Shown here: positions 12,001 to 18,736 of the stretch, in pieces
Numbering within the stretch: the stretch's first letter is position 1
How the letters are laid out: the number at the start of each line of letters is the position of its first letter
Virus record (IMG/VR): IMGVR_UViG_3300043468_000519
Location: 1 to 29,832 of that record
Source: a virus
DNA length: 29,832 nt
Direction: 5' to 3' (one strand)
Notes under the pieces: model-generated
Database searches by the model: none
Told to the model about the DNA's origin: nothing
The model's input: only the letters and a program-made list of their open reading frames with translations
Position numbers and translations under genes: made by a program

Positions 12001-12351
12001 CTAGTCGTATATCGAAGAAACGGCAACGCCAGCAACAACTAGGCGGCCTTCTTCTATTAAGTTTAATTCGTCTGTGTTCGTGTTTTCGTCTATTACAATA
12101 GGTGTAGCGCTTTCGTAAACGCTATATTTATATTGTCCTTTGGTTAGTGTAACGTCTACGCCTTCTTCTAGCGTGAATAAGTTGTAACGTTGTGGCCAGT
12201 TGCTAGTGTCTGTGCCAACCCAATAAATAGGCTCTACGGCGGTGTTATATTCGCCTTCAAAAACGAACAAATAAAAGGGGTCTACTAACGTCGTTACTTC
12301 GCTTAACGTCAAAGCAAACGTGTTTATTTCCCCTTTGTCTATGTAAATCAT
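12001..12351 (-). CDS. Unknown virion-associated protein, about 116 aa
   Basis: I place the start at ATG 12349-12351 (MIYIDKGEINTFALTLSEV), because the motif TAATATTGTT stands directly before it as at other late genes; the frame open to 12390 needs a TTG start. The product is rich in beta strands (PFYLFVFEGEY, GQYKYSVYES, RLVVAGVAVS) with no signal peptide. This fits a small structural or assembly protein. It lies between the portal gene and a tube- or decoration-like gene. No family was recognised. Confidence 0.6.
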   Translation of the reverse strand: MIYIDKGEINTFALTLSEVTTLVDPFYLFVFEGEYNTAVEPIYWVGTDTSNWPQRYNLFTLEEGVDVTLTKGQYKYSVYESATPIVIDENTNTDELNLIEEGRLVVAGVAVSSIYD

Positions 12352-12390
12352 AACAATATTAAAAACTAAAAGCGTAACGTTCAAAAACAC

Positions 12391-12410
12391 AAAACCCCCA
12401 ATGAAGGGGG
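12391..12410 (-). terminator. Intrinsic terminator after the 172-aa structural gene
   Basis: The minus strand gives CCCCC, loop TTCATT, GGGGG, then TTTT and a further T-rich stretch. It lies about 30 bases past the stop of the gene at 12439-12957. It probably lets only part of the structural transcript continue to the portal and lysis genes. Confidence 0.8.
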
Positions 12411-12438
12411 CTAGTGTATTCCGAATAAAAGGGCCTAA

Positions 12439-12957
12439 TTATGGTGTAGTTAAACCAGCAATAATAGCTGGGTCTACTTCGTAAGCCAAAGCTTCGTTTT
12501 CCGCGATTAAAGTGAGGCTGTATTTTGAGCCGTCTGCACGGGTAACCCCAGAGCCTTCGCCGTATGCGCTAACTTGCAAATAAGGGAAATACCAATATTT
12601 GCCGTTTGCGTCGCCTACTACCGCGTTCAAGTATTGTTGGCCAGCGCCTAATACTTTGATAGCGCGGCTTTTTTCTTGATCACGTCGGTGGAACATTAAG
12701 TTAATTGTTTGAGTAACAAAAGACGAACCATTTACTAGGTCAATAGTTCCGTCTTCGGTAAAGCTACCAGTATTACGTTTAAACTCTAAAGCTACGTAAG
12801 GGGCCGTCTTTGTAATTGCGGTTACTTCCCAGTTCGTACCTGTTTCGTTTGTGGTAATTCCAGTAATGTTGTCTTGTTGGTTTATTAACAAGCTATAAAT
12901 GCCCCCCGAATTTGGGGAACAGTCCTTTAGAATTTCTTCAAGAGTTGCACAAGCCAT
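12439..12957 (-). CDS. Structural protein, tail-tube- or decoration-like
   Basis: The 172-aa protein is mostly beta (WEVTAITKTAPYVALEFKR, GTIDLVNGSSFVTQTINLMF, KYWYFPYLQVSAYGEG), with the flexible Gly/Ser/Thr loops usual in virion proteins. It lies just after the major capsid gene and is flanked by strong terminators on both sides, which points to high, separately set expression. A tail tube, head decoration or related beta-fold protein is likely; I cannot choose between them. A 172-aa length would fit a tail tube. Confidence 0.55.
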   Translation of the reverse strand: MACATLEEILKDCSPNSGGIYSLLINQQDNITGITTNETGTNWEVTAITKTAPYVALEFKRNTGSFTEDGTIDLVNGSSFVTQTINLMFHRRDQEKSRAIKVLGAGQQYLNAVVGDANGKYWYFPYLQVSAYGEGSGVTRADGSKYSLTLIAENEALAYEVDPAIIAGLTTP

Positions 12958-12980
12958 CTGTATATTTTTTAATTAGTTAT

Positions 12981-13008
12981 AAAAAAGGGCGGCGTTTTAT
13001 GGCCGCCC
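12981..13008 (-). terminator. Intrinsic terminator after the major capsid gene
   Basis: A perfect 7-bp stem (GGGCGGC/GCCGCCC) with an 8-base loop is followed on the minus strand by TTTTTT. It is the most GC-rich terminator in the window and stands 28 bases after the capsid stop. Confidence 0.85.
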
Positions 13009-13035
13009 CGTATGTTTTTAAATTGCGTTTATTGA

Positions 13036-13965
13036 TTAGTCGAAACAAACGTTATAAACTACAATTTGTGAAGGGTTCGTGTAGTGGAAACCAGCTTTCA
13101 AGTTTGCACGTGTACGGATATAAGGCTCTGCAACAGAGTCAGACAAGTTAACCGCTTTTAATGCTTTAGCGTCGCCTTCAGCGTCAAACGCATAGATAAG
13201 GTCTGTTTTCAAAGCAAGAACCATTGTGTTAACTGGCATACCTTCTGCAAGAACGATTTTGATACCAAGGAAAGTAGGTGCCAAAGGTGCAGTAACATAA
13301 GTCAAAGTGTTACCAGAAGCCGCTGCGATTTGGTAGTTAACGAATACGTCAGAAGAAACGAATAAACGAAGGTCAGCACGTTTGGCTTGTACAGCCGCTG
13401 GGCTAGCTTTAAGTACGTTTGTCATTTCGTCAAGAACGTTAGTAGCGTTAATGACGCCGTTGTAAAGTCCGTTTACTGCTTCGTCAGCGCAAAGTTTTTT
13501 CAAGTACCCGTCGCACAAAGAAAGAACTGGATTTAAGCTAGTGGTGTCGCCTTGCCAACGAATTAACTCTAGGTCGTTACCGATACGTGCAGCCATTTCT
13601 GTCCAGTAGTAAGACATAAAAGAAGCTACTGAAAAGTCGCCGTTTGAACCTTGCGACATTTGTAATGCCAAGAAAGATTGTTCGAGGTCAAATTGACAAA
13701 TTTGGCTCATAGCTGAAAGCGCACATACGTCGATGTCTACAGCGTCAAGGTTGTCTGTAGGTGCTGAAAAGTTACAAGTAGAAGGCGCTAGCAAGTTACC
13801 GAAAGTAACGTTTGCTAATTTAGTAGCTGACTTAATACCTGGAAGGGTGCGGTAGTTGTCGGCAATATCTTCAGTCAAATAAGCTTTGCTGTAGAATTCG
13901 TCTGGGTTAGGACAAAGAAGCGCGTTTGTTTCTACGTCCAAGTCAAATTTTAGGTTTCTAATCAT
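13036..13965 (-). CDS. Major capsid protein
   Basis: The 309-aa protein lies directly after the protease/scaffold gene, the usual order. It reads as a major capsid protein of Bacteroidetes phages: an N-terminal arm region, a long central helix (EQSFLALQMSQGSNGDFSVA), FMSYYWTEMAARIGNDLELI, and a C-terminal beta domain (TFLGIKIVLAEGMPVNTMVL, TDLIYAFDAEGDAK). The strong terminator after it and a more regular codon choice than in neighbouring genes fit very high expression. It has eight or more Cys residues, unusual for a capsid protein. The HK97 fold is inferred from context and length. Confidence 0.8.
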   Translation of the reverse strand: MIRNLKFDLDVETNALLCPNPDEFYSKAYLTEDIADNYRTLPGIKSATKLANVTFGNLLAPSTCNFSAPTDNLDAVDIDVCALSAMSQICQFDLEQSFLALQMSQGSNGDFSVASFMSYYWTEMAARIGNDLELIRWQGDTTSLNPVLSLCDGYLKKLCADEAVNGLYNGVINATNVLDEMTNVLKASPAAVQAKRADLRLFVSSDVFVNYQIAAASGNTLTYVTAPLAPTFLGIKIVLAEGMPVNTMVLALKTDLIYAFDAEGDAKALKAVNLSDSVAEPYIRTRANLKAGFHYTNPSQIVVYNVCFD

Positions 13966-13994
13966 TGTTTTGGTTTTTATTTGTTTTTAAATTG

Positions 13995-14975
13995 TTACTT
14001 GTTTGATGCGCGAAAGGCTTTGAACTTATCGAAAGCCGACATTTTTTCGTTTTTCGCTAGTTCGATTTCGTCTTCGACTTCTTCTTTTGCTACGCCTAGT
14101 TCTTCGATTTGGTTTTTCAAGTCTGCAACCATTCCGATAACGGCGTTAATTTGCTCTTCGAGAATAGGCATAACGATAGCTTTGATTGCTTCGGCGTCAG
14201 TAGCTGGGTCTACTGCCATTTCGGTAGCTACTTCTTCTTCTACTACTTCTTCTTCGGTTACCGCCGTGTCTTCCATAGCTACTTCTTCGGTAACTTCTTC
14301 GGTAACCTCTGCCATAGCTTCTTCTACTACTGGTGCGTCTTTAATTTCTACTACTTGGCCGTCTTTAACCACGTAGATTTTACCTTCAATTAGGTGTTCT
14401 CCGTCTGGGAAATTCATGTTATTTTGTTTTAAGTGTTTACTTAATTTCATTCCCAAAAAGCCCTCAATAGAAAAACCTAGCTGTTCGTTTTTTACTAGTT
14501 CGTTATAGTATTCTTTGTCGGTTACTTGGGCGGTTAGCATTAACGTACCTTTAGGCACTTCAATACCATATGTGGTATATGCTTTGTCTTGGGTTGGGTT
14601 TTCGACTATCCACGCTTCTAGAATGTACGCGGGTACCTCTTTGTTTTGGTCATGCTCTAGATTGAAAATATTTCTATTTTGCAAATCTTGCATAAACTTA
14701 ACGTGTATTTGTTCTATGGTTTGTTCGTCAAATTGCACGTAGTATTCTCCCGCTTCGTCGTCGCGTCTATAAATTTCCATTGGGATCATGGCGGGGGCGG
14801 TTACCCTATACTTTAATTCGTCTGCAAAAAAGTATTTTGCCACGTTTGAAAATGCAAGCCCCTTTACTTTTATAGCTGGGTTTGAAGTAAAAGCAATTTG
14901 TTCGATACCTAAATTTTCGCCGTCGCTATATTCGGGGTCTATTGTAATTTTGTAAACGGGTAAGTCGTTAACCAT
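13995..14975 (-). CDS. Prohead protease (XkdF/S78_2-like) with acidic scaffold tail
   Basis: I place the start at ATG 14973-14975, because the pre-start motif TAATATGGTT stands just before it; one base change there makes an extra ATG at 14979-14981 in the same frame. Residues 1-180 look like the XkdF-type serine protease: NLEHD with His 108 and LGFSIEG with Ser 169. From about 215 a repetitive Glu/Val/Thr segment (EEVTEEVAMEDTAVTEEEVV) leads to a coiled-coil end. The pairing of protease and acidic helical scaffold in one chain is common in capsid assembly, the tail being cut away later. A serine-rich plus-strand frame opposite the repeat is a shadow. Confidence 0.78.
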   Translation of the reverse strand: MVNDLPVYKITIDPEYSDGENLGIEQIAFTSNPAIKVKGLAFSNVAKYFFADELKYRVTAPAMIPMEIYRRDDEAGEYYVQFDEQTIEQIHVKFMQDLQNRNIFNLEHDQNKEVPAYILEAWIVENPTQDKAYTTYGIEVPKGTLMLTAQVTDKEYYNELVKNEQLGFSIEGFLGMKLSKHLKQNNMNFPDGEHLIEGKIYVVKDGQVVEIKDAPVVEEAMAEVTEEVTEEVAMEDTAVTEEEVVEEEVATEMAVDPATDAEAIKAIVMPILEEQINAVIGMVADLKNQIEELGVAKEEVEDEIELAKNEKMSAFDKFKAFRASNK

Positions 14976-14994
14976 AACCATATTAAAAAAGCCT

Positions 14995-15002
14995 TATATT
15001 TG
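14995..15002 (+). promoter_or_regulatory. Candidate -7 box for the plus-strand gene pair
   Basis: The plus strand reads TATATTTG, matching TAnnTTTG, 17 bases before ATG 15020. No TTTG stands at the expected distance upstream. As these are the only rightward genes, they need a promoter of their own, and this is the only good candidate. Confidence 0.5.
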
Positions 15003-15019
15003 TTCAAAAAATTATTATT

Positions 15020-15559
15020 ATGGTAACTATTTTAAACAAAGAAATTCCTAACGAATTAAATGAGTTGACTATTCAGCAGTTCGAAGACATTACAGAAATT
15101 CACGCTAACCCAAAACTAGACCACGTAGAAAAACATTTAGAGGTATTTAAGTACATGGGCGTTAGCGAAGAAATAGAAGAAGTAGACTTCGAAACTTTTA
15201 AAGAATACATAAAGGAATTTAACACGGCAAAGGCGCCCGAAGGTATCTTGTTAAAGCGTTTTGAAAACGACGGCTATACTTATGAGGCCTATCAATACGA
15301 ATGGAAATTAAGCGCCAAAGAAACGAAGCTTATCGAAAAGATTTTAAACAACAAACACAAAGGCTACATTTCCGAAGTGCTAGCGGTATTGTTTAAGCGT
15401 ACAGACCTAACGAAAAACGAACACTACACCGACGCGCATATCAAACACAAAGCAAAAATCATTCGTGAATTACCCGCCGAGGTTGCCGTTCCTTATTTGG
15501 TAGCCGTTGCCGATACAATTAACAAACAAGTTCAGACTTTGAATGAAACTACCGAATAG
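15020..15559 (+). CDS. Plus-strand protein, tail assembly chaperone-like, copy 1
   Basis: This 179-aa, helical, acidic protein starts VTILNKEIPNELNELTIQQF. It is alignable with the next gene through most of its length: PNELNELTIQQFEDI against PNSWHEVKTYQFKEI, then a GYTYEAYQ/GETYYLQP piece, and LAVLFKRTD against ASVFWRRID. The fold pattern and position between head and tail genes suggest a tail assembly chaperone, but I do not recognise a named family with certainty. It is transcribed against all neighbours and overlaps the next gene by 17 bases in the +1 frame. No obvious slippery site was seen in the overlap. Confidence 0.6.
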   Translation: MVTILNKEIPNELNELTIQQFEDITEIHANPKLDHVEKHLEVFKYMGVSEEIEEVDFETFKEYIKEFNTAKAPEGILLKRFENDGYTYEAYQYEWKLSAKETKLIEKILNNKHKGYISEVLAVLFKRTDLTKNEHYTDAHIKHKAKIIRELPAEVAVPYLVAVADTINKQVQTLNETTE

Positions 15560-16325
15560 TTGGCACGAAGTTAAGACTTACCAGTTTAAGGAAATACGCG
15601 CACTAAAAGACGCGGGCGGGTTCTTTAACATTCAGCTAGAAACGTTGGCTATTTTAGCGGACGTAAGCACGGACGAACTAGAAGACCTAACACTAGAAGA
15701 AATAGGCACCTTGTTTAAGTCTGTTAAATGGGTGTTACATGAGCCTAAAAAGGGGCTTTCTAACGAACTTTTAATAGATGGGGAAACTTACTACTTACAA
15801 CCATTTAAGAAACTAACGCTAGACGAATTTATAGACCTAGAACATTTCTTACAGAATGACTATTTAATACATATTTCGCATATAGCGTCCGTGTTTTGGA
15901 GACGTATTGACAAGGACAAGTGGCAAAATATTAGTTTTGAACCATACGTATTTAGTCCGTTTGATCGTTCCGAACTTTTCGACGACGTAGAAATAACAAA
16001 AATTTACGGAATAGTTCCCGAATACTTGAAATATCGGGAAAATTTCATGCAGAAATACAACGGCTTGTTCAATACAGACGACACAAACGACGACGAAGAA
16101 ATAACCCCTAACGACTTCGACAATATAGCCGAATACAAAGACCACTTAAAAAGAAAAGAACAAGATCAAAAGGCTAAAAAGTGGGGCTACGAAAGTTTAA
16201 TATTTGACCTTTGCGAAGGCGACATAACAAAAATAAAGGCAGTCGGAGAACTGCCCTTAATACTTGTTTTTAATATGTTAGCAATGCGTAAGGAAATGGG
16301 CTATTTAGAAGCCAGTAAACTCTAA
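15543..16325 (+). CDS. Plus-strand protein, tail assembly chaperone-like, copy 2
   Basis: The 260-aa protein is a longer relative of the gene before it. It shares the N-terminal PNSWHEVKTYQFKEI and the LLIDGETYYLQPFKKLTLDEF and IASVFWRRID pieces. It adds an acidic Asp/Asn/Glu stretch (TDDTNDDEEITPNDFDNI) and a C-terminal helical region ending LAMRKEMGYLEASKL. It may form a complex with its partner or replace a G/GT-type chaperone pair by gene duplication. Its 3' end overlaps the minus-strand gene at 16305-16736 tail to tail by 21 bases, with no terminator between. Confidence 0.6.
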   Translation: MKLPNSWHEVKTYQFKEIRALKDAGGFFNIQLETLAILADVSTDELEDLTLEEIGTLFKSVKWVLHEPKKGLSNELLIDGETYYLQPFKKLTLDEFIDLEHFLQNDYLIHISHIASVFWRRIDKDKWQNISFEPYVFSPFDRSELFDDVEITKIYGIVPEYLKYRENFMQKYNGLFNTDDTNDDEEITPNDFDNIAEYKDHLKRKEQDQKAKKWGYESLIFDLCEGDITKIKAVGELPLILVFNMLAMRKEMGYLEASKL

Positions 16326-16736
16326 AGCATACGGGAAGTCGCCGCCGATTGGTTGGAAAGTGTAAATAATACTTTTCTTTTGGCCTAGAATATTAGCTAC
16401 TTGTAAGATAGGGTAGCGTTGTGTCATCCATTCCGTATACTGCGCGTAAATTTCCGCTGTAATTCCTTCGGCGTTTAGGCGTTCCGTAAGCTTTGCGCAA
16501 AGGTCAAACTTAACCATATTTATAGTCCCGTTATTTAGGTAACCAAAGTAATACATAGCTAGTATCTGTATTTCTAGTTCGCCTAGCGCTGGGATAGCGG
16601 CATTAATACGGACGCTGTCGTATAGTGCGCCCGTATCTATTAGTGCTTCTTCGGCAATTACTTTGCGTAGCGTTCTAGCTATCTTATTACGGGTAGCATA
16701 TTTAACATTGAAAACGCCGTTATTCTTGTACGCCAT
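16305..16736 (-). CDS. Unknown 143-aa protein, possible tail completion protein
   Basis: The protein begins MAYKNNGVFNVKYATRNKIA and contains DTGALYDSVRINAAIPAL near residues 34-51, a DTGxLxxSV pattern seen in the small head-tail or tail completion proteins (HK97 gp10-like). Length is typical for that group, and a place near other tail genes is expected. Recognition rests on this one motif and context. It overlaps the gene upstream by 17 bases. Confidence 0.5.
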   Translation of the reverse strand: MAYKNNGVFNVKYATRNKIARTLRKVIAEEALIDTGALYDSVRINAAIPALGELEIQILAMYYFGYLNNGTINMVKFDLCAKLTERLNAEGITAEIYAQYTEWMTQRYPILQVANILGQKKSIIYTFQPIGGDFPYALEFTGF

Positions 16737-16938
16737 ATTCCTCGTTTATTGGTGTGTATTCAATGCGCTCAAGAGCATTAAGTTGTTCGTGTATTTCTAA
16801 AAAATTCGAGTCATCTAACACCTCAAGACCTACGATATATTTTCCGCTTCCATCAATAGCAAAAAGCAATTCACTTTCGTTTTTTCGGTAGCCGTTCAGT
16901 TGAGCGTGCTGCTCATCGTTTGCGTGTAGAACTATCAT
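16720..16938 (-). CDS. Unknown 72-aa acidic protein in the fibre module
   Basis: The product begins MIVLHANDEQHAQLNGYRKN and has beta strands (ELLFAIDGSGKYIVGLEVL) and an acidic end. There is no signal peptide. Base use differs from most neighbours: CTAG, very frequent elsewhere, does not occur. It is linked to the fibre-like gene upstream (overlap of four bases) and may be a small chaperone for it, by analogy with other phage fibre modules. No family was recognised. Confidence 0.55.
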   Translation of the reverse strand: MIVLHANDEQHAQLNGYRKNESELLFAIDGSGKYIVGLEVLDDSNFLEIHEQLNALERIEYTPINEEYGVQE

Positions 16939-17987
16939 AAAGAAGATTTATAAGTATTCCAGTCTGCGATAAATGCCGAGTGTTCAGCAATCAACGATGC
17001 ACCCATTGCATAGGCAGCACAAGTGTGCGCTCCGTATAGCACGCTGCCTCTTAAAATCAATTGGTTTGCGCTTGTAATTGCAGTAGATGTTTGTGTTAAA
17101 CCTACCGAACCCGTTGTGCTATTGTAAAGAGTTACATTAGATGCTGATGTTCTATGTATTGACTTTGTATTGACATTTGCGTCAAAATCAAAAGGCGCGC
17201 TCAAGTTGTTAGTTCCCGCATTAATTCGCTGCGATTGATTAGAGCCGCGTGTCATTGTATTTGCGTTAGATGACATAACTCCGTCAAGCCTACCCGTTCC
17301 ACTAATTGCGTGTGTAAAGAAGTAACGTGAAGCGTTGTTCTGCGTATACTGAACACCTTGAGTTGCGGGATTGAAGTTAGTATCAATGTAGCTACTTGTT
17401 CCGTTGCCTGTAAATCCACCATTGCTTACAAATGTTGGCGAGCTTACAAGCGTGCTTTGATTTGCGTTAGGATTCTTCCAATTGAGTGTGGCAAATGCAC
17501 TTGCGTTGTTGTCAACTGCGAACACATAGAAAACATCTAATTTTGCCCAAACTCCGTCAGCTTTCATTGACTTTAATAGCTTGTTTTGCTTTTGTTGAGT
17601 TGTTGTAGTTGGTAGCGTGTAACTTAATGCCGTTCCTCTATCCAAAACTGCTTTGTATTCAGTCGTGAATATGTACAAAGAATTTGACGTTGCCGATGCT
17701 GCTCCGATTGAATTGGTAGCAGTTACTTCGCAAGTTACGTTTGTGTCAGCATCTGCCTCAACAAGTACATATGTTGCAGATGTTGCGCTGCCAATATTTG
17801 AGCCGTCTCGCTTCCATTGATAGGTATATGTAAGCGGCAAAGAACCAGACCAAGTTCCATTGGTGGTTGTAAGCGTTTGACCTACTGCATTTGTTCCGCT
17901 AATTACGGGAGCCGTTGTGTTGGTTGGTGGAGTTCCACCCTCAACAAATGGCAAGCGATTGAACAAAGAATATCCGTAGCCGTACAT
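16935..17987 (-). CDS. Ig-like domain tail fibre / receptor-binding protein candidate
   Basis: The 350-aa protein has an N-terminal motif (MYGYGYSLFNRLPFVEGG) and then one Ig-like domain at about 22-105, seen from the ISG..AVGQTLTTTNGTW strand pair, YQWKRDG at 56-62, and Cys 86 in NVTCEVTATNS. The C-terminal 230 residues are a Ser/Thr/Asn-rich beta region with FTGNGTSSYIDTNFNP and YGAHTCAAYAMG, like a lectin or concanavalin-type domain. Such domains on phage virions bind carbohydrates or host receptors. Codon and base use differ from neighbours, and CTAG is absent throughout. The start overlaps the next gene by one base. Confidence 0.65.
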   Translation of the reverse strand: MYGYGYSLFNRLPFVEGGTPPTNTTAPVISGTNAVGQTLTTTNGTWSGSLPLTYTYQWKRDGSNIGSATSATYVLVEADADTNVTCEVTATNSIGAASATSNSLYIFTTEYKAVLDRGTALSYTLPTTTTQQKQNKLLKSMKADGVWAKLDVFYVFAVDNNASAFATLNWKNPNANQSTLVSSPTFVSNGGFTGNGTSSYIDTNFNPATQGVQYTQNNASRYFFTHAISGTGRLDGVMSSNANTMTRGSNQSQRINAGTNNLSAPFDFDANVNTKSIHRTSASNVTLYNSTTGSVGLTQTSTAITSANQLILRGSVLYGAHTCAAYAMGASLIAEHSAFIADWNTYKSSL

Positions 17988-18259
17988 TACCCAAGAACTA
18001 AAGCAACCGAACCGCTTGTTAATTGAACGCCGCTAAATTGCAAGTCGTTAATAGGTGTAATAATTGCACCCGCTTTAATTGCAGTAGCTGGCGCCGCAAT
18101 GTAAGTGCTTTTCGTATCTACACCCGCTGTTTTAATTGAACTAAAGATAGTGTCTTGTAGAACTACAATAGCGTCAATAGTTTTAGTTACTTCGGTTGTG
18201 TTGTTGACTATGTAAGTCCCTTTGTTGGCGACAAGTTCGCCCATTAAATTAGTGGCCAT
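17987..18259 (-). CDS. Small beta-rich virion protein, 90 aa, in the fibre module
   Basis: The 90-aa protein begins MATNLMGELVANKGTYIVNN and is made of short beta strands with many Thr, Val and Ile (AIVVLQDTIFSSIKTAG, then FSGVQLTSGSVALVLG). It has no signal or membrane segment. Adjacency to the Ig-like gene, with a one-base overlap, suggests a fibre base, a decoration protein or a partner for it. The leader before it holds AATATTGTTATA, a changed form of the pre-start motif, 14 bases from the ATG. No family was recognised. Confidence 0.55.
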   Translation of the reverse strand: MATNLMGELVANKGTYIVNNTTEVTKTIDAIVVLQDTIFSSIKTAGVDTKSTYIAAPATAIKAGAIITPINDLQFSGVQLTSGSVALVLG

Positions 18260-18289
18260 TTTTTAGATTTTATAACAATATTAAATTTA

Positions 18290-18736
18290 TTAGTCTACTT
18301 GTTTTAGGGGGACGGCGCAGTCTGTCCAGTTGTTAACGGCAAAAGTTGCAGTCATTACCCAACCCGCGGCGTAGTCTAGTAAGTCGTTGTTAAGTGGGTT
18401 AAATGTCGGAGTGTCTACAAGATCAAAAGCGTAGTTTGTAGAATTGATAAAATAAGTATACAAGTCGTACAATATTTGCTGGCAGTCGGACAGAATTACG
18501 TTAATATTTTCGCGGTCTTTTTGTATTATGTCGAAACAATAAATTTCTAGAACAAAGTCGTTCGTGTTTTCGGTAGCCAACGCTTGCACGGGTACTATAA
18601 AAACAATAGGGTATTTCTCGTCCTTTGTGGCGAAATTAAACATTTGCTCTTTGAAGTCCGAACCAACCTTTTTGACTTGTATGTGGTTGTTATAAAAGTC
18701 CGTTATTTCGTTAATTAGTGCTTGGTAACTTGTCAT
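18290..18736 (-). CDS. Tail terminator/completion-like protein
   Basis: The 148-aa protein begins MTSYQALINEITDFYNNHIQ and has alternating helices and strands (PIVFIVPVQALATENTNDF, LEIYCFDIIQKDRENINVIL, GWVMTATFAVNNWTD). The size, mixed fold and position directly before the tape measure gene match tail terminator or completion proteins of siphophages, and of a type common in Bacteroidetes phages. It overlaps the tape measure gene by four bases. The functional call is mainly by context. Confidence 0.5.
   Translation of the reverse strand: MTSYQALINEITDFYNNHIQVKKVGSDFKEQMFNFATKDEKYPIVFIVPVQALATENTNDFVLEIYCFDIIQKDRENINVILSDCQQILYDLYTYFINSTNYAFDLVDTPTFNPLNNDLLDYAAGWVMTATFAVNNWTDCAVPLKQVD

Noticed and set aside
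13981-14376. 131-aa plus-strand frame rich in Ser and Thr
   Set aside because: It lies opposite the GAA/GTA/ACT repeats that code the acidic scaffold tail. The composition is only the complement of that repeat, and it opposes a well-supported gene.
15540-15562. Programmed frameshift joining the two plus-strand genes
   Set aside because: No clear slippery heptamer or downstream structure was seen in the overlap. The second frame has its own ATG, and the two proteins look like duplicates rather than two parts of one.
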